Below, piece after piece: positions 11,121 to 20,354 of a stretch of 20,737 nucleotides of DNA. Both the position numbers and the translations under genes were made by a program. The notes beneath the pieces were generated by a model. That model had not been told where the DNA came from, made no database searches, and was given only the letters and a program-made list of their open reading frames with translations. The first letter of the stretch is position 1, and each line of letters begins with the position of its first letter. The stretch lies in NCBI RefSeq assembly GCF_000003605.2, contig NW_003151255.1:461489-482225 (forward strand), in the 5' to 3' direction. The DNA is from Saccoglossus kowalevskii. Its lineage: Eukaryota; Hemichordata; Enteropneusta; Harrimaniidae.

Positions 11121-11225
11121 TATTCTATTCTATTCTATTCTATTCTATTCTATTCTATTCTATTCTATTCTATTCTATTCTATTCTATTCTATTCTATTC
11201 TATTCTATTCTATTCTATTCTATTC
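11121..11225 (+). repeat. (TATTC)21 pentanucleotide microsatellite
   Basis: Twenty-one perfect TATTC units occupy 105 bp, followed by one TATTT. No interruption, which implies recent slippage and likely length polymorphism. The long frame through it on the + strand is an artefact of the pure repeat. Confidence 0.98.
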
Positions 11226-12580
11226 TATTTATTAGATACCCTGCCACATACACGTAGTCCCAGTGAACATGGAATATATGGCAAAGAAATGTACATAAGG
11301 CTTGTGTGCAGTCAGCATTTTCAAAATTCAAATTCAAATTCAAACGACATGTACCAGCTTTAAAAAACACCCTCAAGGGATTTAATATTCATAAAAAACA
11401 AATCCCGTCTTTGCTAAATGAAAACATGAATGGGAAATGTAGGGAAATAAGGCAGCTTTGCAGGGAGAGTGACTGTTACGCTTCACTTACCAACTGAATT
11501 ATCCTGATGCTATATGTACTTGAGTGTTTTTTATTACTTACTCATATACTCATGCTGGAAGTTAGAGCGCTGTCTGTTGATTCTGTCCACACTCTTGACT
11601 CTAAATTGAGCTTAATACATCATTGACATTTTCCTGTTGGTTTTAATGGTGGAGTACTTAAAGTTGGAGAAAGTAGTTACAGTCATATTATAATTAAAAG
11701 CCAACGTAATTCAATTTATTTTACCAACATCCTGCTCAGAATTTGTTTTAGTGATTTATTTTATTGCATTGCAGCTGTGGAAGTGTTACCGGTAGTAGTT
11801 TGAAAGGTGTACTTGGCGAATATATGCTGATCGTTCATGGTTAATTTTCGCTTGGTCAAATGTGTTATATCAGGCTATCAGGTGTAACCATGGCAATATA
11901 TTCACTGAATTCATGCTCACATTCATGGTTAGAATGCAAACAAATTATTCTGAAAGCACGTTCATTTCATGGTCGGTGGTCAAGTCTTGAGATAGAGAAA
12001 ACAAATTTACAGGCTGGTTAACATGATTTTGAACAATAGCTAGAAAATATGTATAAAGTATCTGGAACAGCAAGTAATTTATGGATCCTAGATGAATTAT
12101 AATAAAATCATAGCTTTACTTTAAAAAAAAATCTTGAAAAATGATTTACTATTCTAAAATAATTATGAGGGAGGGGGTGCTAACCCCGCTAATGTAATGT
12201 TCCCGTTAAAAAATGTAATGTTTACTTTGATCAATCCATAATCCTGTGACCAAAAAAAAAAATATTGTCTGGTGAACGAGTGTGTCTTACAGTCTTATAT
12301 AAAGTCTACTCTCAAAGGTCACATATATGGAGTTTATATGGTTAACATAGAGGGCGCTATAGCATATATTTGTACAGCCTTGACATGCACGATTGATTTT
12401 AAAGGTCAAATTAACCTAAAACCATTTTGTTGTTTTTTCTTGACTTAATGTCACAACCACATTGAGTTTATTTTCTTTTTATCACATCTCATTTTATGTC
12501 TTGTTACTTGGATTTCCTGTCTATTTTCAAGTATGGATTAGCTTTTCGCAGCAGCCTATCACAGTGAATACAGAGGTGTA
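11226..12580. other. No gene seen
   Basis: AT-rich. A short run of three TTCAAA-type hexamers lies near 11325-11345. ATAGAGGGCGCTATAG at about 12348-12363 is a short palindrome-like motif whose partial counterparts (GCGCCCTCTATAG and ACGCCCTCTATG) recur near 14367 and 14463. No gene. Confidence 0.5.
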
Positions 12581-12703
12581 TTAAAGCGGGACGATAACAA
12601 CACACGCTAAAAACGCAAAGGCTCATGGGTAGGCGCTTGTTTGTAAACAATGACACGCTATGGCCATCTGTCGCATGCGTTGATGACGACTCCCCCGCTT
12701 TAA
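12581..12703. mobile_element. Small fold-back element bounded by TTAA (possible MITE)
   Basis: TTAAAGCGGG at 12581-12590 and its perfect complement CCCGCTTTAA at 12694-12703 bound a GC-richer 123-bp island with no coding sense. The outer TTAA on both sides could be a piggyBac-type target duplication, although piggyBac ends normally start CCC and these start AGCGGG. The right half is similar to the first bases of the window, so this is an interspersed family. A few bases outside the TTAA on the left (GTG TA) are also shared with that copy, so the true border may lie slightly further out. Confidence 0.55.
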
Positions 12704-15700
12704 CTTAATGCAGTAACATGTGTATATGTAGAAGAGTATGCAAGATATTTGAAAAAAAACTTTGAAAAGCGGTGCACTTGCGGTCAAAGGGGTGCCACCA
12801 TTTTGTTAGTTGTTTTAGGAAATTATGAGTAATGAAATCAGTTCATTCATAATAAAACATCGTCAGGATGTTGTTCATTGATAATACAGTCGATTTTTGG
12901 CAATAGACTACAAATAGTTCAATTTTGGATAGTGTTTTTGAGTCATTTTTTATTAGCAGCGACACACAAATAGTGCATGACGCCATCTTGAACTCCATTC
13001 AACTCGTTCATGAACAATTAATTCAACTTACACAGTTCACATGCTTCAAGTTCTATGTTAATGTCAGTTCTATTTTATAGTAGATCAATGAATGTATGTA
13101 CAATAAGCATATGTTTGTAAGAGATTCTGTATTTCTGATATATAATTAATAAAATTTATCAAAATTATAAATATTAGTAATAATTTATTGTTTTCATATC
13201 TTATATGAGATATTGATGTTAAAATAAAGTAGAAATGTATTATTATTAAACAAAGAATGAGAGTTATCATAATATTGTGTAGCTGTCTAAAATGAAATAC
13301 ATTTAATACAAATATAATGAATCATGGAGTGTGATGATACACCGATCTGAATATATGAATTTATAAATCTGTTCTCACAACAAAATGAAACTGTACATGC
13401 ACGTTCGTCTCCATCAACTCAACAAGTAGCAATGAGTGTTATGCGCTGTCACGACTCTGACCGTATTGTGTACACATTTGGAAACACTAAATATTGTTTA
13501 CCACTTTTTCCTGCAAAGCATGCATTTGAAATACTGCATTTCCTGGTCTCTACTCGACAAGCTTATATGTAACGTGATGGGATATAGTAGATCACTGTGC
13601 TTTGTCTTGTCAGAAATCATACTCAATACGATTGTGCTGCAATACGCTGTAGAAATAGACTTTTTGCCCATGGCTATATTTAGTAAAATTAATATGCCTA
13701 TACATTAGTACTGTCATTACTTAATTGTCACTTACGACAAAACACGCCGGTTATTAATGGATTTTCTATTATTATGTTCCTTTCAGCATGTTTGAGTAGG
13801 AATATCTGGTTATTATGTGGTTTCATTTTCAATTAAATCCTCATACTTCATGTAAAAGTGAAAGAAATGAAAGATGACACTATTATGAATAAAACATGGG
13901 TATGCCGAGAGTTGTTTGTTTCACCTTTTAGTCTTCACAATACTTGGTTATAAAAGTCACCATTTCTGCTGTGTGTGTCTTAAACCACGTTTATTTTGTG
14001 CAAGATAAAATTTTTATGAATTTTGAGTTAGGAAAGATTTTCTAACAGTGAATATTTCACCAGAGTTTTTACCCATAATACAGGTAGCCACAGTGACGTC
14101 CTCTGAAATTTCAAACATTTCTTGTGACACTATTTTAATTTACCTTCTCATCTTTTGAATTTAATATTGCGAAATGTTATTTTTGATATACCTGCACTGA
14201 TGTAAATGATGATGTATACATGTGTATGTTTCAGTTTGTTAATTATAGTTTAGTCTGATGGTAAACTGTCAATGTCAATCACTCTATGCAAGATGAATCC
14301 TGCTGAAGGGGGTTCTACAAATTATGGTTCTTAGGGTTGTAGCTTTCTTTCTTAGCAGATATTAGCGCCCTCTATAGACAATCTTAGGAGAATTGCATAA
14401 ATATGAGAAAAGGAATAAATTTTATTGCAATTTTTATGCAAATTTTATATCAATAATAAGCCACGCCCTCTATGAGTAAAACAGCTATACAGTGTACATC
14501 TTAAAAGGTAATATATTTTAAGGTCACTGTCTTAACTGCAATTGTCTGTTGGCATAAATTTCTCGAATTGCTGAGGGGGCTCACTGAGTCAATATCTATT
14601 ACAAGTATGTACCCTGAAATTTCAGCTATAATCAAATATTACTGTTGGTAATTGTGCCTCTGGTTGACATGGAGATGAGATAGTCGCATCCGTGATGCGG
14701 ATTTGGAAAATGAAATGACCTTTAATGAAAAGTAATTTTCTCACTAGATTTTGAGCTAAGCAGGGAATTAAATGTAATTTTTTTGTACCTGGCTTTTAAA
14801 ATCTTGTCTGTATCGTAATATACCTACACGAAGCATTGTATAGATTTGGATCACCAACATGTAACCAAGGCATGGTCGCTGTACAACACAATACGTATAT
14901 ACATACAAACTTGGTAGTTATTACACATATCCTTAGAAGATGGTATTCATTCTCGTATCCTAGGCGTTAACATTAAAAGATTATCACAGCCATGATGAAC
15001 TGAGTGATGCTAGCTATCATCCCCTGAAATGTACTCTTTGTCCCTGTTGTCAGGCCTGAGAACTCGTCATTGGTTTTACGTGATAACTTTAATAATTGAT
15101 GTGATGTGATGGAGTATGAATTAATTAGTGTATCGATATTACACAGCGCCTCATCCGTGTAGTTTACTTGATTACTTTCATGAATAAAATATGTGTTGTA
15201 TTCCCGCACGTGTTTTCACAGTTTATGTTTTATTTGCAGGTTTGACTCTAAACATTACAATTGTCCTGGCATCACAGATGATATCATTATTTAGTTATAC
15301 ACTTTGTTTTTACCTTATTTTGACTTTACATGATACGAATATATTTCACATATCGTAAGCCATCCCCACCCACCCCAGCAAATATCAAACAAACTAGTAC
15401 TGCATATCATCATGAACCTTTATTCTCTGGTCAATGTTAGTACCCGTAGTCTACACAGGTAGATTGACAGTTATTCATGCATGACGTCAAAACTAAAAGC
15501 AACAATGTTCAATAAATATAAAATAATTTTTTATATACCGGTAAGTCTGAATAACCATTGCTTGAAAATTCTGCTATGTACGTTCCATACTACATGTACA
15601 TCTCCCTGCACTGCTGAGAAGTGGCTTTGTACTTCATATTGCACTGACGAAGAAACACAGCATTATATAACATATCTCATTTGTAGATTACTAAGAACAT

Positions 15701-15831
15701 GCATAGTGTGTTAGAGACTAAATATATCACCATTTCTGGAATGAGTCGAGCTTTGCATTCAGTAAAATGGATGACTTGTTACTGTAGGTGTTTCTTCATA
15801 TTAATTTGTTATTCTCTGTCACTTTCCGCAG
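12704..15831. other. No gene seen; upstream flank or intron of the RBM18-like gene
   Basis: About 3.1 kb of AT-rich DNA (very AT-rich at 13085-13320) that ends in the pyrimidine tract and CGCAG acceptor of the first visible RBM18 exon. At least its right end is therefore intron. Short frames at 13436-13708 (+), 14973-15209 (-) and 15481-15714 (+) show no known domain. I looked for an exon ending in GA|GT that would encode the RNP2 motif and found none. Confidence 0.55.
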
Positions 15832-15958
15832 GTACCAGTTGTTGCAAATACTCAAAAGGTACGGCGATGTGAAGGAATTTGATTTTCTATTCCATAAATC
15901 CGGTCCAAATGTTGGTAAACCAAGGGGATATTCGTTTGTTAACTACAGTACAAAAGAG
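15832..15958 (+). CDS. RBM18: RBM18-like RNA-binding protein, internal coding exon (RRM helix 1 to strand 3, RNP1)
   Basis: This internal exon encodes 42 full codons (Tyr at 15833 to Glu at 15956-15958) preceded by one base that completes a split codon. The peptide runs YQLLQILKRYGDV (RRM helix 1), VKEFDFLFHKSG (strand 2 and loop), then RGYSFVNY at 15923-15946, a good RNP1 octamer whose aromatic residues normally stack on RNA bases. The FDFLFHKSG stretch and the RGY-FVN core match animal RBM18, a small, poorly characterised single-RRM protein. The acceptor is a pyrimidine-rich tract ending in CGCAG at 15831. If the split codon is GA+G it gives the Glu that precedes this segment in RBM18. The donor is GAG|GCAAGT, a GC donor. 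RNP2 and the start codon must lie in an upstream exon that I could not find. The family call is secure; the molecular role is not known from sequence. Confidence 0.93.
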
Positions 15959-18574
15959 GCAAGTACTGCATTATGTAATTTACATACATGTACCCGGTAT
16001 GTGTTATTACATGCTCATATTTGGATCAAAATTCAAATGTGAGGGATGTATGGAGCAAAGTACAACGGAAGGATTACTACCGCCGGATGTAGCGATTTTA
16101 CACCATTGCAGTATGTTTGCGAGAAAATTTGTTAGTCAGTTAGCAATGTTGCTTTGAGTCAAGCGTCCAGTACTTTGAATGTGGCACCAATAGGTTATGT
16201 ACGAACGTGATAAACCGATGCGCCTTAACGTGTACATGTAGTTTTATACCAGACAGTGAACTTTGTGATATGAATTATATCCAATATCTCTTCTACGGAA
16301 TAGCTAGCTTCCAGGGCAGGCTAAAAACATTGAAATTACTGTGTCTCTGTTCTCTTGAGAGGTGTTTATCCATCTTGACTATAAAACTATGGACTGAGAT
16401 GTATTTTAAAACATTCCATTCCACAGTTTGTAGAAATTTCAGAATAAAAATATAATAGCAAAATAATACAGGGAACATGTTTCATGTGCGTGAAAGAACA
16501 GTTTATTCCATTGCATAACAAGACAATAAATATTGCTTATTGTTATTAATGATTTCAAAAGACTGTAGTGGTTTACACCTCAGGTAAACCGCATCTAACT
16601 CTGCAGAAAGGGAAGTAATCACGTAGTGGTGTTCAAATTTTAAAAGCAGGTGTGGACGCTTGTCTGTAAACAACATTGCTAACTGACTAGTAAACTTAGT
16701 AGAATTAAAATGTATGACAGATGAATGAATAATTAAAATATTTTAGTACCTGTTTTGATTAATCTCAAAACTAGGTTCTGAAATCAGATCGCAGGCAAAC
16801 TTGGTACACACATACATAGAAATGTATATATAGAAGATTCCTCAAAACTGCATCTACCCTCACAAGCCTGGGATTTAATATAACATTATGTACACACACA
16901 TAAATACATGTACATATCATGAGGAGGTTGTAGATGTGTGAGTGGATGGTATGGGATGCATAATAGTTTGGTTTATAGTTGGAAGACATTCTAGTAATAG
17001 TATGAATGGCATGCTGGGTAAGTAGGTCAGATATTAAAGTAATAAAAATAGTATATACATGAATGTAGGATTATCAATATGTAGGTCGAGTTGGATTGAA
17101 TTAGGAATGAATGAGTGACTAAATATAAATTAGATAATATATGATGATAAGCTGGTGACTATTAAACTCAATCTTTAATTAGAAAACCAGAGAGAGCTTT
17201 TCTAAAAATACATGTAATTCCACATAAATTTCGTCATATTCATTCATCAAGATCTGTAGCCAAAGAAGAATTAAGTTAATTTCATTCAAAATTAACAAAC
17301 AAATTTATAGAAAATACATAAAAATGTGTGATATGTTTCATCTAAATTTTGGCGGGAAAAATTGTAACATTCAAATAGTTAATGACGTTAAATCTGTCAT
17401 GTTTGATTTCTTTTCGACAAAGTCGACACAGCAGAGTTGTTCATATTACTGATTGTCCGTCGTCGTTGGCATCAACTTTACAATTTCAATTTCTTCTTCG
17501 AAACCGCAAGTCAGAATGTTTTCAAATTTGATATGCAAGTACCTTGGATGGTTCTTTCTCAGATTTGTTCATTTCATGTCAAAATCTCAAATTCTCTATT
17601 TTTGGTGAATATTTTTGTCATTTTTGCTAAAAAGTGATATTTTCGACTTCTTGTTAAAAACCTCAAGTCCAATTGCTTTGATATTACATATATAGGTACT
17701 ACATGTGGTTCTAACTCAGATTTGTTCATTTCATGATGATATCTTCAATTCTCTAATTTTGATGAATATTTTTGTAATTTTTGGTAAAAAGTGGTATTTA
17801 CGACTTCTTGTTGAAAACCACAAGTCCAATTGCTTTGATATTACATATATAGGTACTACATGTGGACCTCTCTCAGATTTGTTCATTTTGTAATGATATC
17901 TTTAATTCTCTAATTTTGGTGAATATTTTTGTCATTTTTCGTAAAAAGTGATATTTTTCAATATTGTTGAAAACCGCAAGTCTGATTACTTTGAATACTA
18001 TACATATTGTTCATTTTCTAATGATATCTTCTGTTCTTTAATTGTAATGTGCATTGCAAACAGCGGAGCTATCTCAGCCAAGAGGCTGTTTTCAATTGGA
18101 GTCACCAGAAAATTTCAAGATATATAAGAATCTGAAATATGAAAAATTGTCAAGATTGCTATTTTTCAAACTGACTTCTATGTTGATATTATTTTTCCGA
18201 TCTCAAAATTTCTTTTTAAAAATAGCGATTTTTAAAAATTATTAGGACAAGTTTCTCAATATGTCACAAAAGAATTCATGATGCCATGAGACAATAACTT
18301 TACGATTTTACACAATAAACCAATGAACATTTATGACCAACTTTATCACAAATTTTGAGTAGGATTCTACTTTAATAATTAAGTGGGTTTTGTAATTCAT
18401 GTTATTTTCATAATCACATATAATAGAGTATCACTGACAACATATAATATATCAACGTTTTATCGCGCAATTATTAATTTCATTAGGGCTTCTCGACTAT
18501 TTATGAATTTAAAATTATTTATTTAACTTTTCTTTTTCTCTTATCATCATCATATCGTTGTTGTATTCTTGCAG
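15959..18574 (+). other. RBM18-like intron with GC-AG borders
   Basis: This 2616-bp intron separates RRM strand 3 from helix 2. Its 5' border is GCAAGT after GAG, and its 3' border is TTGCAG. The shift from GT to GC is compensated by a donor otherwise perfect for pairing with U1 (AG|GCAAGT). The intron contains one full-length copy of the ~160-bp-unit repeat element (17411-18088). The rest is AT-rich sequence with short chance reading frames and no protein similarity I recognise. Confidence 0.88.
17411..18088 (+). mobile_element. Helentron/HINE- or pearl-like element in an RBM18 intron (copy B)
   Basis: Same family and orientation as the 5156-6512 copy. The left end has CGACAAAGTCGAC, then GATTGTCCGTCGTCG. 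Four unit markers lie at 17507, 17664, 17821 and 17977, a period of 156-157 bp. The right end, from GTTCATTTTCTAATGATATC to ACAGCGGAGCTA (18060-18071), is nearly identical to copy A. The 3' hairpin CAGCC-AAGA-GGCTG (18075-18088) keeps its stem with one loop change. The left inverted repeat TAGCTCCGCTGT is missing, and the hairpin core reads in the opposite sense there. No coding capacity. Confidence 0.8.
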
Positions 18575-18661
18575 GAAGCAGAAAAAGCCATGAAAAATTT
18601 AGATGGTAAACTGGCGCTAAGTAAAAAATTGTCTGTATGTTGGGCACAACCTCATAACAAG
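18575..18661 (+). CDS. RBM18: RBM18-like RNA-binding protein, internal coding exon (RRM helix 2 and strand 4)
   Basis: This 87-bp phase 0-0 exon gives exactly 29 codons. It encodes EAEKAMKNLDG (RRM helix 2), KLALSKKLSV and CWAQPHNK (strand 4 and exit from the domain). The GKLALSKKL segment is a hallmark of RBM18, where a W-A pair also closes strand 4. The acceptor is TATTCTTGCAG ending at 18574 and the donor is AAG|GTACAG at 18662. Joined to the preceding exon it reads T-K-E-E-A-E-K-A-M, collinear with the family and without a gap, which fixes both splice sites. The exon is too short to stand out as an open reading frame alone; it was recognised by protein similarity. The domain is complete at its C-terminal side. 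Confidence 0.93.
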
Positions 18662-19572
18662 GTACAGTTCCACTAATTATTTGACCCTTAATTTAATTTG
18701 CTGTTAAATTGGAATATTGGAAGCAGGTAACATGGGTTTCACTCATCCTTCATTTTCTTGTAATTTCGAATGAAGTAAGATGAAATTGACTAAACTTAAT
18801 GAAATGTTGTTAGGCATGAATTGTACGCGTCTGTCATGAAAGTTATTTCATATTCGTGATTCATCTTCTCTGTATGTGTGTGTATGTCTGAAAATTCAAT
18901 TTTCTACTAATAACACTTGTTTGCATGTATATGCATTCAATCTGCTCCTTAGAAATGGCAAGAATTCATTCATTAATTCATTTGGAGGCCTTTAGGTAGT
19001 GTAATGATGCTGTTTGTTCTATTTGCTTTAAAATATGAGAAACCACTCATTTTAGCTTTATAACGTGGGTACCGGTACTGGATAAATTTATGTGTAAAAT
19101 AACACCGCTTTTCAAGATTTTACCTCTGAGCGGTTTAATTTAAAATGAGGGCGCTCATCAGAAGATCTTTGTACATACAGTGCATGTAGGGATAGCCACA
19201 ATCTGATTAAAATAAGATCCTGGTTGGCTTAATTTTTTTTTGTATTTTTTTATATAATTACTATAATTATTTTTTGTAATTAACTCGGGTGGCTTTCACG
19301 AACAAAACCATTCTTGCAGCAAAATAATTGTAACATCAAAAAATAATTAAAATTAATATTGAAAAAATTTGAATTAAAACTGCCTCACATGGTGAATATT
19401 CTAGATTCATTGGAGAAAACGTCCATGATAAATTTTTCAAAATACAATTCAGTTCACTCAGTGATGACCAATCAAGCTTGTCATGTGTAAAATCAAACAT
19501 TATGAGATGATTCTGTGATTCTGTGACATTCCTGTATGTGATGACTGTTGTTTATTTCTAAATTGCATCCAG
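18662..19572 (+). other. RBM18-like intron, GT-AG
   Basis: This 911-bp intron lies between the exon that closes the RRM and the following linker exon. It starts GTACAG and ends GCATCCAG after a T-rich stretch. It is AT-rich, with a T-run near 19231-19250 and one GTACCGGTAC palindrome near 19069. I see no element, RNA gene or second exon in it. Confidence 0.85.
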
Positions 19573-19661
19573 AATCGGGCTGACTATGGGAAGTCTTCAA
19601 AGCAGAAGTTTCCTGTTTGTATGGGTGGTCCAAGTGTGGGGACATCACAGAGACAAATGAG
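19573..19661 (+). CDS. RBM18: RBM18-like RNA-binding protein, coding exon after the RRM
   Basis: This 89-bp exon encodes 29 codons and two bases of a split codon. The peptide starts NRADYGKSSKQKFPV and ends GTSQRQM plus a split Ser or Arg codon (AG+N). It follows the RRM and corresponds to the basic, less conserved linker of RBM18, which in vertebrates has a similar Lys/Asp-rich run followed by a Pro/Ser-rich stretch. The acceptor is GCATCCAG at 19572 and the donor is ATGAG|GTTAGT at 19662. The phase agrees with the previous exon. The conserved C-terminal helix of the family (a Lys/Ala/Glu-rich segment) is not in the window and should lie in a following exon. Similarity here is weaker than in the RRM exons, so the call rests on position, phase and good splice sites. 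A repeat element begins only 20 bp after the exon. Confidence 0.8.
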
Positions 19662-19681
19662 GTTAGTTGATGTCATCTTTT

Positions 19682-19880
19682 TAGCTCTGCTGTCGACTTT
19701 GTCGAGTGGAGCTTATCATATGAGCGATTGTCCGTCGTCGTCCGTGTCAATGTTTTACTTTTTCGACTTCTTCTTGAAAACTACAAGCCTCAATGCTTTG
19801 ATACTTGGTGTATATGTACCTTGGGTAGACCTCTCTCAAATTTGTTCATTTTGTAATGATATCTTTAAATCTCTGATTTT
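19682..19880 (+). mobile_element. Truncated left end of the Helentron/pearl-like element (copy C)
   Basis: TAGCTCTGCTGTCGAC at 19682 starts a segment nearly identical to the left end of copy A, including GCTTATCATATGAG, GATTGTCCGTCGTCG and the first diverged unit (CTACAAGCCTCAATGC). It stops within the first unit at ATCTTTAAATCTCTGATTTT, exactly where a different hairpin-headed element begins. It lies 20 bp downstream of an RBM18 donor site. Confidence 0.8.
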
Positions 19881-20135
19881 TAGTCCCCGTTCAGGCGCAG
19901 CCTGAAAAGGGGACTACTAATTCAGGTTATGTCCATAATTCCGTCTCCAACATTTTCTCAGAAATTCTACAGCAGATATCAGTGAAACTTGGCAGGTTGA
20001 TGAACATGTCCCCTCCGAGTATGCACGTAATTTTTTTTCCAGATCTGAAAATCCCAAGTGGGTCTTTTTCACGATTTTATCAAAAATTGCCTCTCCCGGC
20101 AACATTGACAAAACGTCTGCGCATGCTCAGAATAA
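19881..20135 (+). mobile_element. Second hairpin-headed repeat element (TAGTCCCC family), right border uncertain
   Basis: The left end folds as TAGTCCCC (19881-19888) with GGGGACTA (19909-19916), plus an inner CAGG-CGCAG-CCTG stem. It follows a T-run directly, as in the TAGCTCCGC family. The following sequence (ATGTCCATAATTCCGTCTCC and onward) does not encode a known protein; the 64-residue minus-strand frame over 19917-20111 shows no recognisable domain. The right border is set only by the start of the next MITE and is approximate. Confidence 0.55.
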
Positions 20136-20141
20136 ATTAAT

Positions 20142-20354
20142 TACTGTAAAATACTTTATTTTTGCTTGCAACATTTTTTTGCTATTTTCGCTGAAGGAAT
20201 GTTTCAGTTAAAATAAAATCCAGCGAATATACCCTTTTCTTATATTTTACAGTCAACTTGTCAAAAATCAATGAAAATAAATTCAATACAAAACACCCAG
20301 AAAAAGTCTTTTCAGCGAATGATAATTCCAGCTGAAATAAAATATTTTACAGTA
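20142..20354. mobile_element. MITE-like element with TACTGTAAAATA termini, 213 bp
   Basis: The left end TACTGTAAAATACTTTATTT (20142-20161) and the reverse complement of 20335-20354 (TACTGTAAAATATTTTATTT) match at 19 of 20 positions. Further inward, TTTCGCTGAA-like motifs occur in both orientations, and one extra internal TATTTTACAGT copy lies near 20246. It is AT-rich with no coding capacity, and likely depends on a transposase from elsewhere. Superfamily not assignable from the ends alone. Confidence 0.65.

Noticed and set aside
11010-11363. 117-codon + strand frame
   Set aside because: Its middle is the (TATTC)21 microsatellite, and the flanks show no recognisable domain.
15788-15831. Start of the RBM18-like protein at an in-frame Met at 15788
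   Set aside because: This stretch is a pyrimidine tract with a clear acceptor and no similarity to RBM18. The homology begins right after CGCAG, in mid-domain.
15948-15968. GT donors at 15948 or 15963 for the first visible RBM18 exon
   Set aside because: The first removes T-K-E and gives the wrong phase for the next exon. The second adds four bases and shifts the frame. Only the GC donor at 15959 gives collinear protein.
16590-16680. Possible relative of the 12581 fold-back element (GGACGCTTGTCTGTAAACAA against GGCGCTTGTTTGTAAACAA)
   Set aside because: The match is limited to about 20 bp, with no matching ends on either side, so it is too weak to annotate.
19621-19905. 94-codon + strand frame
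   Set aside because: It is the end of the third RBM18 exon read through its donor site into copy C of the repeat element and the TAGTCCCC element.
19917-20111. 64-codon minus-strand frame over the TAGTCCCC element
   Set aside because: It lies fully within a repeat and shows no domain. Without other copies of the element there is no sign that the frame is conserved.
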